Shown here: positions 35,972 through 49,110 of the stretch, piece by piece | Numbering within the stretch: the first letter of the stretch is position 1 | Layout of the letters: each line of letters begins with the position of its first letter | Source of the DNA: an uncultured Reyranella sp. | Lineage (GTDB): Bacteria; Pseudomonadota; Alphaproteobacteria; Reyranellales; Reyranellaceae | Direction of reading: 5' to 3' | Assembly: GCF_945957355.1 (NCBI RefSeq) | Contig: NZ_CAMFKM010000004.1 | Location: forward strand, 248,001-312,000 | Length of the DNA: 64,000 nucleotides | Translations under genes and position numbers: made by a program | The notes under the pieces: model-generated | The model's database searches: none | What the model was told of the DNA's origin: nothing | What the model saw: the letters and a program-made list of their open reading frames with translations, nothing else

Positions 35972-38371
35972 ATGAACGCCCCCACTCAAGGAACCGTCTA
36001 CCCCGTCCTGCCATTGCGCGACATCGTCGTGTTTCCCGGCATGATCGTTCCCCTCTTCGTCGGCCGGGAGAAGAGCGTCAAGGCGCTCGAAGAGGTCATG
36101 AAGGACGATAAGCAAATCCTGCTGATCGCCCAGAAGAACGCCAGCCAGGACGATCCCGGACCGGACGACATTTACACGATCGGCACGCTCGGTACCGTGC
36201 TGCAGCTCCTTAAGCTGCCCGATGACACCGTCAAGGTCCTGGTCGAGGGCGGGCGCCGCGTGAAGATCACGGGTTACAACGACCGACCCGACTTCTTCGA
36301 GGCGCGTGCCGTCCACATGGAAGAAGCGCCCGACGACGGCGCCGAGTTGCAGGCGGCTGCCCGCACCGTGGTCTCTGAATTCGAGAACTACGTGAAGCTG
36401 AACAAGAAGGTGCCGCCGGAAGTCGTCGTCTCGATTAACAAGATCGAGGAGCCGGCGAAGCTCGCCGACACCATCTCCGCCCATCTGGCGCTGAAGGTGG
36501 CTGAGAAGCAGCAGCTGCTGGAGCTCGACTCCGTCTCAAAGCGTCTGGAGCGCATCCTCGGCCTGATGGAAGGCGAGATCGGCGTCCTGCAGGTCGAGAA
36601 GAAGATCCGCAATCGCGTGAAGCGTCAGATGGAGAAGACGCAGCGCGAGTACTATCTCAACGAACAGATGAAGGCGATCCAGAAGGAGCTTGGCGAGACC
36701 GAGGACGGTCGCGACGAGGTCTCCGAGCTGGAGAAGCGCATCAAGAAGACCCGCCTCAGCAAGGAGGCGAGGGAGAAGGCCAACGCCGAGCTGAAGAAGC
36801 TCCGGACGATGAGCCCGATGTCGGCCGAGGCGACGGTGGTGCGCAACTACCTCGACTGGCTGCTGTCGATTCCGTGGCGCAAGCCGACCAAGATCATCAA
36901 GGACCTGAAGTACGCCGAGGAGATTCTCAACGCCGACCACCACGGCCTCGAGAAGGTGAAGGAACGCATCCTCGAGTATCTCGCGGTCCAGCAGCGGGTC
37001 GACAAGATGAAGGGCCCGATCCTGTGCCTCGTCGGCCCGCCCGGCGTCGGCAAGACCTCGCTCGGAAAGTCGATCGCCAAGGCCACCGGACGCAACTTCG
37101 TGCGCATGTCGCTCGGCGGCGTGCGTGACGAAGCGGAGATCCGCGGCCATCGGCGGACCTACATCGGCTCGCTGCCGGGCAAGGTCATCCAGAGCATGAA
37201 GAAGGCGAAGTCGTCGAACCCGCTCTTCCTGCTCGACGAGATCGACAAGCTCGGCGCGGACTTCCGCGGCGACCCGTCGTCGGCTCTGCTCGAGGTTCTC
37301 GACCCCGAGCAGAACGCGAGCTTCAACGACCACTATCTCGAAATCGACTACGACCTGTCGAACGTGATGTTCATCACCACGGCCAACTCGCTGCGCATGG
37401 CGCAGCCGCTGCTGGACCGCATGGAGATCATCCGCCTCGCCGGTTACACCGAGGACGAGAAGGTCGCGATCACCCGCAAGCACCTGATCCCCAAGCAGAT
37501 CGAGGCGAACGGTCTCAAGGAGAGCGAGATCGAGATCCACGACGACGCGGTGCGCGACCTCGTGCGCTACTACACGCGCGAGGCGGGCGTCCGTAACCTG
37601 GAGCGCGAGATCGCCAACCTGGCCCGCAAGGCCACCAAGGAAATCCTCATGAAGGGGACGACCAAGGTGAAGATCGGCCGAAAGAACCTCGAGAAGTATG
37701 CCGGCGTCCGGCGCTTCCGCTTCGGCGAGGCCGAGCTCGAGGATCTGGTCGGTATCACGACGGGCCTGGCCTGGACCGAGGTCGGCGGCGAGCTGCTGCA
37801 GATCGAGGCCGTGCTGGTCCCCGGTCGGGGCCGCATGAGCGTCACCGGCAAACTGGGCGACGTGATGCAGGAGTCGGTGCAGGCGGCGAACGCCTATGTC
37901 CGTTCCCGCGCGCACGTGTTCGGCATCAAGTCGAGCATCTTCGAGAAGCGGGACATCCACATCCACGTGCCGGAGGGTGCGACGCCAAAGGACGGTCCGT
38001 CCGCCGGCGTGGCGATGGTTACCTCGATCGTGTCGGCGCTGACCGGCATCGCGGTACGCAAGGAAGTGGCCATGACTGGCGAGATCAGCCTGCGCGGGCG
38101 GGTCATGCCGATCGGCGGCCTCAAGGAGAAGCTGCTGGCGGCGTTGCGCGGCGGTCTCAAGACCGTGCTCATTCCCAAGGAGAACGAGCGCGATCTGCCG
38201 GAGATTCCCGACAACGTTAAGAAGGGCCTCGAGATCGTGCCGGTCTCGACGGTGGACGAAGTCCTGGCCCGCGCCCTGGTGAAGCCGCTGGTGGCGATCG
38301 AATGGGTCAACGATCTGGACGCCGTGGCCGCCAAGCCGGCCGAGCCGGCGGAGGCCGCCCGGGCGCACTGA
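35972..38371 (+). CDS. lon: ATP-dependent protease Lon
   Basis: 799 residues, the standard LonA length. N-terminal substrate domain ([20 protein letters not shown]), coiled helical region ([18 protein letters not shown]), AAA+ module with Walker [14 protein letters not shown] and Walker [11 protein letters not shown], and the protease domain with catalytic Ser in [10 protein letters not shown] and Lys in [10 protein letters not shown]. It degrades misfolded and regulatory proteins in the cytoplasm. I use the ATG at 35972 with GAGG just upstream rather than the TTG at 35960. A strong terminator separates it from the HU gene. Confidence 0.98.
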   Translation: MNAPTQGTVYPVLPLRDIVVFPGMIVPLFVGREKSVKALEEVMKDDKQILLIAQKNASQDDPGPDDIYTIGTLGTVLQLLKLPDDTVKVLVEGGRRVKITGYNDRPDFFEARAVHMEEAPDDGAELQAAARTVVSEFENYVKLNKKVPPEVVVSINKIEEPAKLADTISAHLALKVAEKQQLLELDSVSKRLERILGLMEGEIGVLQVEKKIRNRVKRQMEKTQREYYLNEQMKAIQKELGETEDGRDEVSELEKRIKKTRLSKEAREKANAELKKLRTMSPMSAEATVVRNYLDWLLSIPWRKPTKIIKDLKYAEEILNADHHGLEKVKERILEYLAVQQRVDKMKGPILCLVGPPGVGKTSLGKSIAKATGRNFVRMSLGGVRDEAEIRGHRRTYIGSLPGKVIQSMKKAKSSNPLFLLDEIDKLGADFRGDPSSALLEVLDPEQNASFNDHYLEIDYDLSNVMFITTANSLRMAQPLLDRMEIIRLAGYTEDEKVAITRKHLIPKQIEANGLKESEIEIHDDAVRDLVRYYTREAGVRNLEREIANLARKATKEILMKGTTKVKIGRKNLEKYAGVRRFRFGEAELEDLVGITTGLAWTEVGGELLQIEAVLVPGRGRMSVTGKLGDVMQESVQAANAYVRSRAHVFGIKSSIFEKRDIHIHVPEGATPKDGPSAGVAMVTSIVSALTGIAVRKEVAMTGEISLRGRVMPIGGLKEKLLAALRGGLKTVLIPKENERDLPEIPDNVKKGLEIVPVSTVDEVLARALVKPLVAIEWVNDLDAVAAKPAEPAEAARAH

Positions 38372-38395
38372 GGCCCGTTGGTTGAACGAAAATGC

Positions 38396-38431
38396 GAAGC
38401 CCCGGAGCAATCCGGGGCTTCTTCGTTTTGC
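38396..38431 (+). terminator. Rho-independent terminator after lon
   Basis: GAAGCCCCGG-AGCAAT-CCGGGGCTTC, perfect 10-bp stem, followed by TTCGTTTTG, 24 bp beyond the lon stop. Confidence 0.92.
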
Positions 38432-38519
38432 CCAAATGATGCGATCCGTTTCGGCGTGGCCACAAAATATGGTATAGGGTGCCCAAGATTCGAGTTGCCG
38501 GACCAGGAGAGGCTCGCCC

Positions 38520-38792
38520 GTGAACAAGCACGATTTGATTGCCGCCGTCGCCGCGTCGACGAATCTCTCCAAGGTCGATGCAGCGAATGCCGTCGATTCG
38601 ATCCTCACGGTGATCACCAAGTCGCTCAGGAAGAAGGAAAAGGTCCTTCTGGTGGGGTTCGGGACGTTCCAGGTGTCCAAGCGCAAGGCGGGTGAGGGGC
38701 GCAATCCCCAGACCGGCGAGAAGATCAAGATTCCTGCGGCAAATGTCCCGCGCTTCAAGGCCAGCAAGGCCCTTAAGGACGCGATCAACTAG
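38520..38792 (+). CDS. hupB: HU family DNA-binding protein
   Basis: 90 residues, the standard HU length. MNKHDLIAAVAASTNLSKVD forms the helical dimer base, GFGTFQVSKRKAGEGRNPQT includes the family signature, and the arm tip has NPQTGEKIKIPAAN. It is a nucleoid-associated DNA-bending protein. The GTG start at 38520 is 6 nt after GGCTCG, a poor Shine-Dalgarno. It follows lon as in most alphaproteobacteria and is ahead of tRNA-Val. Confidence 0.97.
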   Translation: MNKHDLIAAVAASTNLSKVDAANAVDSILTVITKSLRKKEKVLLVGFGTFQVSKRKAGEGRNPQTGEKIKIPAANVPRFKASKALKDAIN

Positions 38793-38826
38793 GCTTTTCA
38801 CACATCGCTGTGCTACGACCGGCGGC

Positions 38827-38901
38827 GGGCGATTAGCTCAGCGGTAGAGCATTCCCTTTACACGGGAGCGGTCGGCGGTTCGATCCCGTCATCGCCCACC
38901 A
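38827..38901 (+). tRNA. tRNA-Val (anticodon TAC)
   Basis: 75 nt with acceptor GGGCGAT/ATCGCCC, anticodon loop TTTACAC (anticodon TAC), T-loop TTCGATC and encoded CCA at 38899-38901. A protein start lies only 5 nt downstream. Confidence 0.97.
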
Positions 38902-38906
38902 ACGCC

Positions 38907-40949
38907 ATGGCCGAATGGGAGAGCGGCGTGACCCAGATCGAGGGTACGCCTGGGGTCACCCAGGCCGCGGTGAGCTGCGGACCGCTGCCTGGCTGGGTCG
39001 AACATGCGCCGCCTGCCGTGCCATCAGAGTCGAGCGCGGCACGATTCTTCGACAATGGCGTCTGCCGGCTTCTGTCCGAAAGCCAGGTCAATCTCTGTAT
39101 GCCCGAGAGGCAATGGCACTTCCGGCGTGTCCAGAAGGTGTTGACCCGAGCCGGTGCCGAACACGTCTCGCACTTCGGCGTCGAGTTCGACCCCGCCTAT
39201 GAGCGGGTCGAAGTTCATCATGTGCGCATCGTACGCGATGGCCAGATTGTGGAGCATGCCCGCGCCGAGGCATTCCAGATGTTCCGGCGCGAGACAAATC
39301 TCGAAATGCTGATGCTCAATGGACGGCTGACGGCCTCGTTGCTGATTCCCGACGTGCGTATCGGCGACCTCGTGGAGACCGCGCTGACGGTCACCGGCAG
39401 CAACCCGGCGCTGAAGGACAAGCTTGCCGGTTGGGTCGTCTTCGACGACTTCCAACCATTTTACCAGTACCGCCACCGTCAGCTTCGTCCAATCGATCGC
39501 CAGATTGCCTGCAGGCCATTCAACGGACCGCCGGCGGCAGCGATCACGCTCGCGAACGGCGTCGAGGAAGCGCGTTGGGCCCTGGAGAATCCGGCACGGC
39601 GCGAGATCGAGGAGTATGCGGTGCCGTGGCAACCACGTGCTCCGATGCTGCAGTTCAGCGAGTTCTCGGCGTGGTCGGAGGTGTCGCGGCTGTTCGCCCC
39701 TTACTACGCGTCTGCCGACATTCCCGAGGGGCTCGCTGGCGAGATCGACCGATTGGCCGAACAGTTTCCGGACCCGGCGGTTCGCGCCGTCGAATGGTTG
39801 CGCTTCGTGCAGCGGGAACTGCGCTATTTCGCGCTGTCCTTCGGGGAGGGCGGGCTGGTGCCGCGCGACCTGGCGAGCATCTGGTCCAGCCGGTTCGGCG
39901 ACTGCAAGGATGCCGCCCAACTCTACGTCGCCGGCGCCCGTCGCCTGGGATTGGAGGCCTGCGCCGCGCTTATCTCGACGATCTACGGCATGGGTCTGCC
40001 GGATTTCCTGCCGGCCTCGGACCTGTTCAACCACTGCATCGTGCGGCTGCGACTGAAGGGGAGGAGCTATTGGCTCGATCCGACCTGCCCCGAACAGTCC
40101 GGCCAGTTGGCCGTGCTGCCTCAGGTCCATTCCGGATGGGCATTGCCGCTTTCGGGTGAGGCCGACGCGCTCGAGCGGATGGGCCCCGACGAGCCGGTGC
40201 AGCAGGTCAATATCGAGGACGAAGTCGAGTTCGGCCCCAAGCCCGACTCGCCCGCAAAGCTCACACGGCAGGTCGAGTATTATTCCGGGTCAGCCGATGC
40301 TGTGCGTCACAGGTTCGCCAATGCGGGCTCTGATGACTACGAGAAGGAGCAATTGAAAGATCTGCAGGCAATGTGGCCGCGCGCCCATCGGACCGGTGCA
40401 ATCGACGTGCGTGATGATCCAGCCGACAATTGCCTGACGGTGATTCTGCACTATGAGATTCCCGATTGCTGGAAGGCGGAAGGGAAGCTGCTGAGCTTCC
40501 AGATCCACGACCTCCTGGTGGCAGGCGCGCTGGGAGCGCTGAAGTCGGTCGATCGAAAGGGCGATATCCTGCTGGGAGGGCCGCGCAAGCTCAGCCATCG
40601 CATGACCCTCGGGATGCCGCGCAAGTGGGGTGGCGAGGGGTGGAACCATGGTGCGGAGGCTGACGGCCTTTCCTTCTTCAATCGCCTGCGCGTCGAAGGG
40701 CGTACGCTCATCAATGACCGCGCGATCACCGTGTCGAACTGGTCGATTCCCGCCGCCGGCGCCAGCGACTACGCGCGTGTCGTCGAGGCTATGCACACCA
40801 ACGTGCTGAATATCATGGCTCGCAAGCGCTTCGGCCGGATCGCATCGGTGGCCTCTGGCGGAATCGGCCTCAACTTCGGCACGGCGTGGCTGGTGTGGAT
40901 TGGCATCATGGTCCTGGCGACGATCCTGAGGGCGGTTGTCCCCAGGTAA
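38907..40949 (+). CDS. DUF3857 / transglutaminase-like domain protein with C-terminal membrane anchor
   Basis: 680 residues. A DUF3857 beta-rich domain (about 60-240) is followed by a transglutaminase-like cysteine protease fold with C333 (SSRFGDCKDAAQLY), H376 (LFNHCIVRL) and D391 (YWLDPTCP), a complete triad. The C-terminal part includes another beta domain and a final membrane helix (about 655-677, GTAWLVWIGIMVLATILRAV). There is no signal peptide, so topology is unclear. Function unknown; relatives occur near peptidoglycan and polysaccharide genes. The ATG at 38907 is only 5 nt from the tRNA-Val CCA and lacks a free Shine-Dalgarno; a later GTG at 38970 just before SCGPLPGWVE is an alternative. 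Confidence 0.78.
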   Translation: MAEWESGVTQIEGTPGVTQAAVSCGPLPGWVEHAPPAVPSESSAARFFDNGVCRLLSESQVNLCMPERQWHFRRVQKVLTRAGAEHVSHFGVEFDPAYERVEVHHVRIVRDGQIVEHARAEAFQMFRRETNLEMLMLNGRLTASLLIPDVRIGDLVETALTVTGSNPALKDKLAGWVVFDDFQPFYQYRHRQLRPIDRQIACRPFNGPPAAAITLANGVEEARWALENPARREIEEYAVPWQPRAPMLQFSEFSAWSEVSRLFAPYYASADIPEGLAGEIDRLAEQFPDPAVRAVEWLRFVQRELRYFALSFGEGGLVPRDLASIWSSRFGDCKDAAQLYVAGARRLGLEACAALISTIYGMGLPDFLPASDLFNHCIVRLRLKGRSYWLDPTCPEQSGQLAVLPQVHSGWALPLSGEADALERMGPDEPVQQVNIEDEVEFGPKPDSPAKLTRQVEYYSGSADAVRHRFANAGSDDYEKEQLKDLQAMWPRAHRTGAIDVRDDPADNCLTVILHYEIPDCWKAEGKLLSFQIHDLLVAGALGALKSVDRKGDILLGGPRKLSHRMTLGMPRKWGGEGWNHGAEADGLSFFNRLRVEGRTLINDRAITVSNWSIPAAGASDYARVVEAMHTNVLNIMARKRFGRIASVASGGIGLNFGTAWLVWIGIMVLATILRAVVPR

Positions 40950-41274
40950 TTCGGCGCCCTATTGCCGGCGAGGCTGGGACAGCCCGCGATCATCGTCCGA
41001 CAGGTGATCCCGCAAGCGGTCGGAAGCGCCAGAAAGTCAGGCGGGCCAGCGTTATAGGCTTGTCGGGAATGCATCGAAACCGAAGAGGTCCATGGGCCGG
41101 AATCGGTGCGAGCGAGTCGCAACATCGGCTTCGCGGATGCAAACCGGGCAGTCGGCATATGCTACGCGAAAATTCTCTGAGAAATCCGGCACTTACGGAC
41201 GCCTTAGCAGCTGCGGTATGCTTGACACCCAATAGGGCGTCCTATATCTCTCCGCGCGCCGTTTGGGGCTGAAA
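40950..41274. other. 325-bp noncoding spacer before tRNA-Asp and the nuo operon
   Basis: No credible gene is seen on either strand. Its right end contains a promoter (next entry) that would serve tRNA-Asp and possibly nuoA-N. The left part shows no strong hairpin with a T-run after the DUF3857 stop. Confidence 0.5.
41222..41248 (+). promoter_or_regulatory. Candidate sigma-70 promoter for tRNA-Asp / nuo
   Basis: A consensus TTGACA (41222-41227) is followed 15-16 bp later by TATATC (41243-41248), about 27 bp before the tRNA-Asp 5' end. Confidence 0.6.
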
Positions 41275-41351
41275 GCGGGCGTAGTTCAGTTGGTTAGAAT
41301 GCCGGCCTGTCACGCCGGAGGTCGCGGGTTCGAGTCCCGTCGCTCGCGCCA
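41275..41351 (+). tRNA. tRNA-Asp (anticodon GTC)
   Basis: 77 nt with acceptor GCGGGCG/CGCTCGC (one G-T pair), anticodon arm CCGGC-CTGTCAC-GCCGG, T-loop TTCGAGT, discriminator G and encoded CCA. It lies 45 nt upstream of nuoA. Confidence 0.97.
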
Positions 41352-41396
41352 GCCCAAACACTGGCAGCCCAGAAAAACAGGGCGCAAGGGGTGGCG

Positions 41397-41762
41397 ATGG
41401 AAGCTCTTCTGCGGGAATACCTGCCAATCCTGATCTTCCTCGGACTAGCCTTCGGGCTGGTCTGCGCCATGCTCGGCGGATCATATCTGATCGCCCGCCA
41501 GAATCCGAACTCGGAAAAGCTGTCGCCGTTCGAATGCGGTTTCGCCCCGTTCGACGACGCGCGCGGCCAGTTCGACGTTCGCTTCTATCTCGTCGCGATC
41601 CTCTTCATCATCTTCGACCTCGAAGTCGCGTTCCTGTTCCCGTGGGCGGTGGCGCTGGGCGACATTGGCGTCTTCGGCTTCTGGTCGATGATGCTCTTCC
41701 TCGGCGTGCTGACGGTGGGGTTCATCTACGAGTGGCGTAAGGGAGCCCTGGAATGGGAGTGA
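41397..41762 (+). CDS. nuoA: NADH-quinone oxidoreductase subunit A
   Basis: 121 residues, three membrane helices, with the signature [20 protein letters not shown] and [20 protein letters not shown]. Part of the membrane arm of complex I at the junction with the peripheral arm. ATG at 41397 has AAGGGG upstream; GTG at 41391 is an alternative. First gene of the complete nuoA-N operon; overlaps nuoB by 10 bp. Confidence 0.97.
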   Translation: MEALLREYLPILIFLGLAFGLVCAMLGGSYLIARQNPNSEKLSPFECGFAPFDDARGQFDVRFYLVAILFIIFDLEVAFLFPWAVALGDIGVFGFWSMMLFLGVLTVGFIYEWRKGALEWE

Positions 41763-42286
41763 TCACTCCGGCCAAACCCAACACGGCCGCCGAGGCGGCT
41801 CTGTCGCGGGCCTTGAACGACGAGCTCGCCGACAAGGGCTTCGTCGTCGCCCAGCTCGACAAGCTGGTCAACTGGGCGCGCACCGGTTCGATGTGGGGGC
41901 TGACCTTCGGCCTGGCCTGCTGTGGCGTCGAGATGATCCATTGCTGGATGAGCCGCTACGATCTCGATCGCTTCGGCTTTGCGCCGATGCCGAGCCCGCG
42001 CGCCGCCGACGTGATGATCGTGGCCGGCACGCTGACCAACAAGATGGCTCCGGCGTTGCGCAAGGTCTACGACCAGATGGCCGAGCCGCGCTACGTGATC
42101 TCGATGGGCTCCTGCGCCAACGGCGGCGGTTACTATCACTACAGCTACTCCGTGGTGCGCGGCTGCGATCGCATCGTTCCGGTCGACGTCTACGTGCCGG
42201 GCTGTCCGCCGACCGCCGAAGCGCTGCTCTACGGCGTGCTGCAGCTTCAGAAGAAGGTCCGTCGCACGGGCACGCTGGTGCGCTGA
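41753..42286 (+). CDS. nuoB: NADH-quinone oxidoreductase subunit B
   Basis: 177 residues. The N2 [4Fe-4S] cluster ligands are in [11 protein letters not shown] (tandem Cys), [10 protein letters not shown] and [16 protein letters not shown]. It passes electrons to quinone at the base of the peripheral arm. Overlaps nuoA by 10 bp and nuoC by 1 bp. Confidence 0.98.
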   Translation: MGVITPAKPNTAAEAALSRALNDELADKGFVVAQLDKLVNWARTGSMWGLTFGLACCGVEMIHCWMSRYDLDRFGFAPMPSPRAADVMIVAGTLTNKMAPALRKVYDQMAEPRYVISMGSCANGGGYYHYSYSVVRGCDRIVPVDVYVPGCPPTAEALLYGVLQLQKKVRRTGTLVR

Positions 42287-42927
42287 TGAGCGAGACCCTT
42301 AAGGAACTCGCGGGTCATATCGCCCAAGCGCAAGCGGGTGTGGTTTCCGGGGCGGAGGTGCGCCTCGGCGAGCTGATGCTGGAGACGACGCCGGACAATG
42401 TGATCGCGCTCCTGACCTACCTGCGCGACGATCCGAAGTGCCTGTTCAAGCAGCTCATCGATGTCTGCGGCGTCGACTGGCCCGAGCGCGAGAAGCGCTT
42501 CGACGTCGTCTACAATCTTCTCAGCATCAAGAACAACCAGCGCATCCGCGTGAAGCTGATGACCGACGAGACCACGCCCGTGCCGTCGGCGTCGCAGGTC
42601 TACAGTTCAGCCGGCTGGTTCGAGCGTGAGACCTACGATCTTTACGGTGTATGGTTCTCCGGCCACCCCGACCTTCGCCGAATCCTTACGGACTACGGCT
42701 TCGAGGGTCATCCGCTGCGCAAGGATTTCCCCCTGACCGGCTTCGTCGAGTTGCGTTGGGACGACGTGCAGAAGCGCGTGGTCTACGAACCAGTGAAGCT
42801 CGCGCAGGAATTCCGCCGCTTCGACTTCCTCAGCCCCTGGGAGGGCGCGCCCAGGGTTCTTCCAGGCGACGAGAAGGCCCAGGAAGCGGCTGCGGCGCCG
42901 GCGCCCGCACCGGCGAAGGCGAACTGA
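42286..42927 (+). CDS. nuoC: NADH-quinone oxidoreductase subunit C
   Basis: 213 residues, the 30-kDa subunit. The signature [20 protein letters not shown] with [20 protein letters not shown] is intact. It has an Ala/Pro-rich tail (about 200-213). It is separate from nuoD, not fused as in enterobacteria. It packs on NuoD near the quinone site. Confidence 0.98.
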   Translation: MSETLKELAGHIAQAQAGVVSGAEVRLGELMLETTPDNVIALLTYLRDDPKCLFKQLIDVCGVDWPEREKRFDVVYNLLSIKNNQRIRVKLMTDETTPVPSASQVYSSAGWFERETYDLYGVWFSGHPDLRRILTDYGFEGHPLRKDFPLTGFVELRWDDVQKRVVYEPVKLAQEFRRFDFLSPWEGAPRVLPGDEKAQEAAAAPAPAPAKAN

Positions 42928-42928
42928 C

Positions 42929-44113
42929 ATGTCCGACGTCGAGATCAAGACACTGACCATGAACTTCGGGCCGCAGCATCCGGCGGCCCACGGCGTGCTT
43001 CGCCTCGTCGTCGAGATGGACGGCGAGATCGTCGAGCGCTGCGATCCGCATATCGGCCTGCTGCATCGCGGCACCGAGAAACTGATCGAGTACAAGAGCT
43101 ACCTCCAGGCGGTGCCGTATTTCGACCGGCTCGACTACGTCTCGCCGATGAACCAGGAGCACGCCTACGCTCTCGCGGTCGAGAAGCTGCTGGGCATCGA
43201 GGCGCCGGAGCGCGGCCAGTACATCCGCGTGCTGTTCGCCGAAATCTCACGTATCCTCAACCACCTGCTGAACGTCACGACCTTCGCGATGGACGTCGGC
43301 GCGTTGACGCCGCCGCTCTGGGGCTTCGAGCAGCGCGAACTGCTGATGGAATACTACGAGCAGGTGAGCGGCTCGCGTATGCACGCGGCCTATTTCCGGC
43401 CGGGCGGCGTCCACCAGGACCTGCCGGCGGGCATGCTCGATTCCATGGACGGGTGGATCAAGCAGTTCTATCCGTTCATGAAGGACATCGAGCACCTGTT
43501 GAACGAGAACCGCATCTTCCGTCAGCGCACGGTCGACATCGGCGTCGTGTCGGCCGACCAGGCGCTCGACTGGGGCTTCTCGGGGCCGCTGATCCGCGCG
43601 GCCGGCCTGCCGTGGGACCTGCGCAAGTCGCAACCCTACGATGTCTACGACCGGATGGATTTCGACATCCCGGTCGGCAAGACCGGCGACTGCTATGCGC
43701 GCTACCTCGTGCGCATCGAGGAGATGTACCAGAGCGCCCGCATCATGGAGCAGTGCGTCAAGGCGCTGCGAACGGTCGGCGGCCCGGTGCGCGTCGACGA
43801 TCGCAAGATCTCCCCGCCGCGGCGCGGCGAGATGAAGGGGTCGATGGAAGCGCTGATCCACCACTTCAAGCTCTATACCGAAGGCTACAAGGTGCCCGCC
43901 GGCGAGACCTACACGGCGGTCGAGGCGCCCAAGGGCGAGTTCGGCGTCTACCTGGTGTCCGACGGTACCAACAAGCCCTACCGCTGCAAGATCCGCGCTC
44001 CCGGGTTCCCGCACCTGCAGGCGCTCGACATGATGACCAAGGGACACCAGCTCGCCGATATGTCGGCGAACATCGGCTCGCTCGACATCGTGTTCGGCGA
44101 GATCGACCGCTAG
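42929..44113 (+). CDS. nuoD: NADH-quinone oxidoreductase subunit D
   Basis: 394 residues, 49-kDa subunit related to NiFe hydrogenase large subunits without the metal. [20 protein letters not shown] is the N-terminal quinone-site loop; [20 protein letters not shown] and the C-terminal [11 protein letters not shown] are typical. It forms the quinone-binding pocket with NuoB. Separated from nuoC by one base. Confidence 0.98.
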   Translation: MSDVEIKTLTMNFGPQHPAAHGVLRLVVEMDGEIVERCDPHIGLLHRGTEKLIEYKSYLQAVPYFDRLDYVSPMNQEHAYALAVEKLLGIEAPERGQYIRVLFAEISRILNHLLNVTTFAMDVGALTPPLWGFEQRELLMEYYEQVSGSRMHAAYFRPGGVHQDLPAGMLDSMDGWIKQFYPFMKDIEHLLNENRIFRQRTVDIGVVSADQALDWGFSGPLIRAAGLPWDLRKSQPYDVYDRMDFDIPVGKTGDCYARYLVRIEEMYQSARIMEQCVKALRTVGGPVRVDDRKISPPRRGEMKGSMEALIHHFKLYTEGYKVPAGETYTAVEAPKGEFGVYLVSDGTNKPYRCKIRAPGFPHLQALDMMTKGHQLADMSANIGSLDIVFGEIDR

Positions 44114-44124
44114 GAGACCATGCG

Positions 44125-44706
44125 ATGGCGATGATCACCGCCGACCCCAAGGACGTCCCTCAGGTCGAGCACTTTGCCTTCACGCCCGAGTACATGGCGA
44201 AGGTCGAGGAGCAGATTGCGCACTATCCGCCGGGCCGTCAGGCGAGCGCCGTGATCGCGGTGCTGGACCTGGCGCAGCGTCAGCACGGATGGCTGCCGCG
44301 CGCGGCGATGAACGAGGTGGCGCGCATCCTCGATATGGCGCCGATCCGCGTCTACGAGGTCGCGACCTTCTATACGATGTTCCAGCTGCGGCCGAAGGGT
44401 AAGTACCTGCTGCAGGTCTGCACCACGACGCCGTGCTGGCTGCGCGGCTCGGATGCCGTCATGAAGGCCTGCCAGCACGCGGCCGACGGCGAGACGTTCA
44501 GCGTGCAGGAGGTCGAGTGCCTCGGCGGCTGCGTCAACGCGCCGGTCGTGCAGATCAACGACGATTTCTACGAGGATCTCGACGAAGCCTCGATGAACAA
44601 GGTGCTCGACGCGTTCCGGCGCGGTGAGACGCCGAAGCCCGGGCCCCAGGTGGACCGCCAGACCTCGGCGCCCGAGGGTGGCCCGACGACGCTGAAGGGC
44701 GAATAG
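44125..44706 (+). CDS. nuoE: NADH-quinone oxidoreductase subunit E
   Basis: 193 residues, 24-kDa [2Fe-2S] subunit. The N1a ligands are in CTTTPCWLRGSD and ECLGGCVNAPVVQIND. The C-terminal tail is Pro-rich. The ATG at 44125 has AGGAG 8 nt upstream. It partners NuoF in the NADH-oxidising module. Confidence 0.97.
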   Translation: MAMITADPKDVPQVEHFAFTPEYMAKVEEQIAHYPPGRQASAVIAVLDLAQRQHGWLPRAAMNEVARILDMAPIRVYEVATFYTMFQLRPKGKYLLQVCTTTPCWLRGSDAVMKACQHAADGETFSVQEVECLGGCVNAPVVQINDDFYEDLDEASMNKVLDAFRRGETPKPGPQVDRQTSAPEGGPTTLKGE

Positions 44707-44709
44707 ACG

Positions 44710-45993
44710 ATGCTCAGCGACAAGGACCGCATCTTCACCAATCTCTACGGCGTCCACGACTGGCGCCTGGCCGGCGCGCGGGCGCGCGGCGCCTGGGACA
44801 ACACCAAGGCGATCCTCGACAAGGGCGTCGACTGGATCATCGACGAGATGAAGAAGTCGGGCCTGCGCGGCCGCGGCGGCGCGGGCTTCCCGACCGGCAT
44901 GAAGTGGTCCTTCATGCCCAAGGAAGTGAAGGACCGTCCGCACTACCTGGTCGTCAATGCCGACGAGTCGGAGCCGGGCACCTGCAAGGATCGCGACATC
45001 CTGCGTCACGATCCGCACCTCTTGATCGAGGGTTGCCTGGTCGCGGGCTTCGCGATGCGCGCCAATGCCGGCTACATCTATGTGCGCGGCGAATTCTACA
45101 ACGAAGCGCAGCATCTGATCGCCGCCATCAAGGAAGCGTATGACGCGGGCCTGCTGGGCAAGAATGCCTGCGGTTCGGGCTGGGACTTCGACCTTCACGT
45201 CCACCGCGGCGCCGGTGCCTACATCTGCGGCGAGGAGACCGCGCTGCTCGAGAGCCTCGAGGGCAAGAAGGGCATGCCGCGGCTGAAGCCGCCGTTCCCG
45301 GCCGGCGCCGGCCTCTATGGCTGCCCGACCACGGTGAACAACGTCGAATCGATCGCCGTCGCGCCGACCATCCTGCGCCGCGGCGCAGCCTGGTTCGCGG
45401 GCATCGGCCGGCCGAATAACACCGGCACCAAGCTCTTCTGCATCTCTGGCCACGTGAACAAGCCGTGCAACGTGGAAGAGGAGATGGGTATTCCACTGCG
45501 CGAGCTGATCGATCGTCACTGCGGCGGCGTGCGTGGTGGCTGGGACAATCTCCTGGCGGTTATTCCCGGTGGGGCCTCGGTACCGCTTCTGCCGAAGTCG
45601 ATCTGCGATAATCAGTTGATGGATTTCGACTCTCTGCGCGACCAGCGCTCGGGCCTCGGCACCGCAGCGGTCATCGTCATGGACAAGTCGACCGACGTCG
45701 TGAAGGCGATCGCACGGCTCAGTTACTTCTACAAGCACGAGAGCTGCGGTCAGTGCACGCCGTGCCGCGAGGGCACCGGTTGGATGTGGCGTGTCATGGA
45801 GAGGATGGTCACGGGCAATGCGCGGATCGAGGAGATCGACGCGCTCGAGGACGTGACCAAGCAGGTCGAGGGTCACACGATCTGCGCGTTGGGCGACGCG
45901 GCAGCGTGGCCGATCCAGGGCCTGATCCGGCATTTCCGCCCCGAGATGGAGCGCCGCATCCGCGCGCGCACCGAAAAACTGGCGGCCGAGTAG
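44710..45993 (+). CDS. nuoF: NADH-quinone oxidoreductase subunit F
   Basis: 427 residues, 51-kDa subunit. FMN/NADH site [16 protein letters not shown] and [14 protein letters not shown]3 [4Fe-4S] ligands in [16 protein letters not shown] with the last Cys in [16 protein letters not shown]. It oxidises NADH and passes electrons to the iron-sulfur chain. 3 bp after nuoE. Confidence 0.98.
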   Translation: MLSDKDRIFTNLYGVHDWRLAGARARGAWDNTKAILDKGVDWIIDEMKKSGLRGRGGAGFPTGMKWSFMPKEVKDRPHYLVVNADESEPGTCKDRDILRHDPHLLIEGCLVAGFAMRANAGYIYVRGEFYNEAQHLIAAIKEAYDAGLLGKNACGSGWDFDLHVHRGAGAYICGEETALLESLEGKKGMPRLKPPFPAGAGLYGCPTTVNNVESIAVAPTILRRGAAWFAGIGRPNNTGTKLFCISGHVNKPCNVEEEMGIPLRELIDRHCGGVRGGWDNLLAVIPGGASVPLLPKSICDNQLMDFDSLRDQRSGLGTAAVIVMDKSTDVVKAIARLSYFYKHESCGQCTPCREGTGWMWRVMERMVTGNARIEEIDALEDVTKQVEGHTICALGDAAAWPIQGLIRHFRPEMERRIRARTEKLAAE

Positions 45994-46008
45994 GGCGGGG
46001 AGCAGTCA

Positions 46009-48057
<2,049 letters not shown>

Positions 48058-48060
48058 GGC

Positions 48061-49098
48061 ATGTTCGCCGAAATCCACACCTTCTTCACGACCAACTGGC
48101 TCGGCATTGCGTTGCTGATCCTGCTGCAGTGCCTTGCCGTCACGGTACCGCTGCTGCTGGCGGTGGCCTACATGACCTATGCCGACCGCAAGATCTGGGC
48201 CTCGATCCAGTTGCGCCGCGGCCCCAACGTGGTCGGACCCTTCGGTCTCCTGCAGCCGATGGCCGACGGCCTGAAGCTCGTGCTCAAGGAGACTATCGTC
48301 CCGTCGAGCGCCAACGGCATCCTGTTCATCATCGCGCCGATGATCGCCTTCATGACCGCTCTGGTTGCCTGGGCGGTCGTGCCGTTCGACAGCGGCTGGG
48401 TCATCGCCGACATCAACGTGGGCATCCTCTATCTCTTCGCCATCTCGTCGCTCGGTGTCTACGGCATCATCATCGCCGGCTGGGCCTCGAACTCGAAGTA
48501 TGCGTTCCTGGGCGCGCTGCGCTCGGCAGCGCAGATGGTGTCCTACGAGGTCTCGATCGGCTTCGTGCTGATCACCGTGCTGCTCTGCGTCGGCTCGCTC
48601 AACCTGTCGCAGGTCGTGATCGCCCAGTCCGGCTGGTTCTGGAACTGGTTCTGGCTGCCGCTGCTGCCGATGTTCGTGATCTTCTTCATCTCCGCGCTCG
48701 CGGAGACGAACCGCACACCGTTCGACCTGCCGATGTCGGAAGCCGAGCTGGTGGCGGGCTTCCACACCGAATACTCGGCCATGACCTTCGGCCTGTTCTT
48801 CCTCGGCGAATACGCCAACATGATCCTGCTCTCGGCCCTGGGCGCGGTCCTGTTCCTGGGCGGTTGGCATTCGCCGGTTCCTTACGCACCGTTCACGCTC
48901 GTCCCGGGTGTGATCTGGTTCGCCCTCAAGATCGCGTTCCTTCTGTTCATCTTCAGCTGGACCAAGGGCACGCTGCCTCGCTACCGCTACGACCAGCTGA
49001 TGCGGCTGGGCTGGAAGGTGTTCCTGCCCGTGTCGCTGGGCTGGGTCGTCCTCACCGCCGCCGTCCTGCAGTTCGGCGGCTGGCTGCCGAAGCCCTAG
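48061..49098 (+). CDS. nuoH: NADH-quinone oxidoreductase subunit H
   Basis: 345 residues with eight or more membrane helices, ND1 homologue. The quinone-channel loop [20 protein letters not shown] and [20 protein letters not shown] are conserved. It anchors the peripheral arm and forms the entry to the quinone cavity. Follows nuoG by 3 bp. Confidence 0.98.
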   Translation: MFAEIHTFFTTNWLGIALLILLQCLAVTVPLLLAVAYMTYADRKIWASIQLRRGPNVVGPFGLLQPMADGLKLVLKETIVPSSANGILFIIAPMIAFMTALVAWAVVPFDSGWVIADINVGILYLFAISSLGVYGIIIAGWASNSKYAFLGALRSAAQMVSYEVSIGFVLITVLLCVGSLNLSQVVIAQSGWFWNWFWLPLLPMFVIFFISALAETNRTPFDLPMSEAELVAGFHTEYSAMTFGLFFLGEYANMILLSALGAVLFLGGWHSPVPYAPFTLVPGVIWFALKIAFLLFIFSWTKGTLPRYRYDQLMRLGWKVFLPVSLGWVVLTAAVLQFGGWLPKP

Positions 49099-49110
49099 GA
49101 GAGTTCACCA

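Noticed and set aside
36536..38788. A 750-codon minus-strand open frame
   Set aside because: It is antisense to lon and HU, lacks recognisable motifs and arises from high GC codon bias.
40990..41232. An 80-codon minus-strand frame in the pre-nuo spacer
   Set aside because: No ribosome site, Arg/Pro/Cys-rich composition and overlap with the promoter region.
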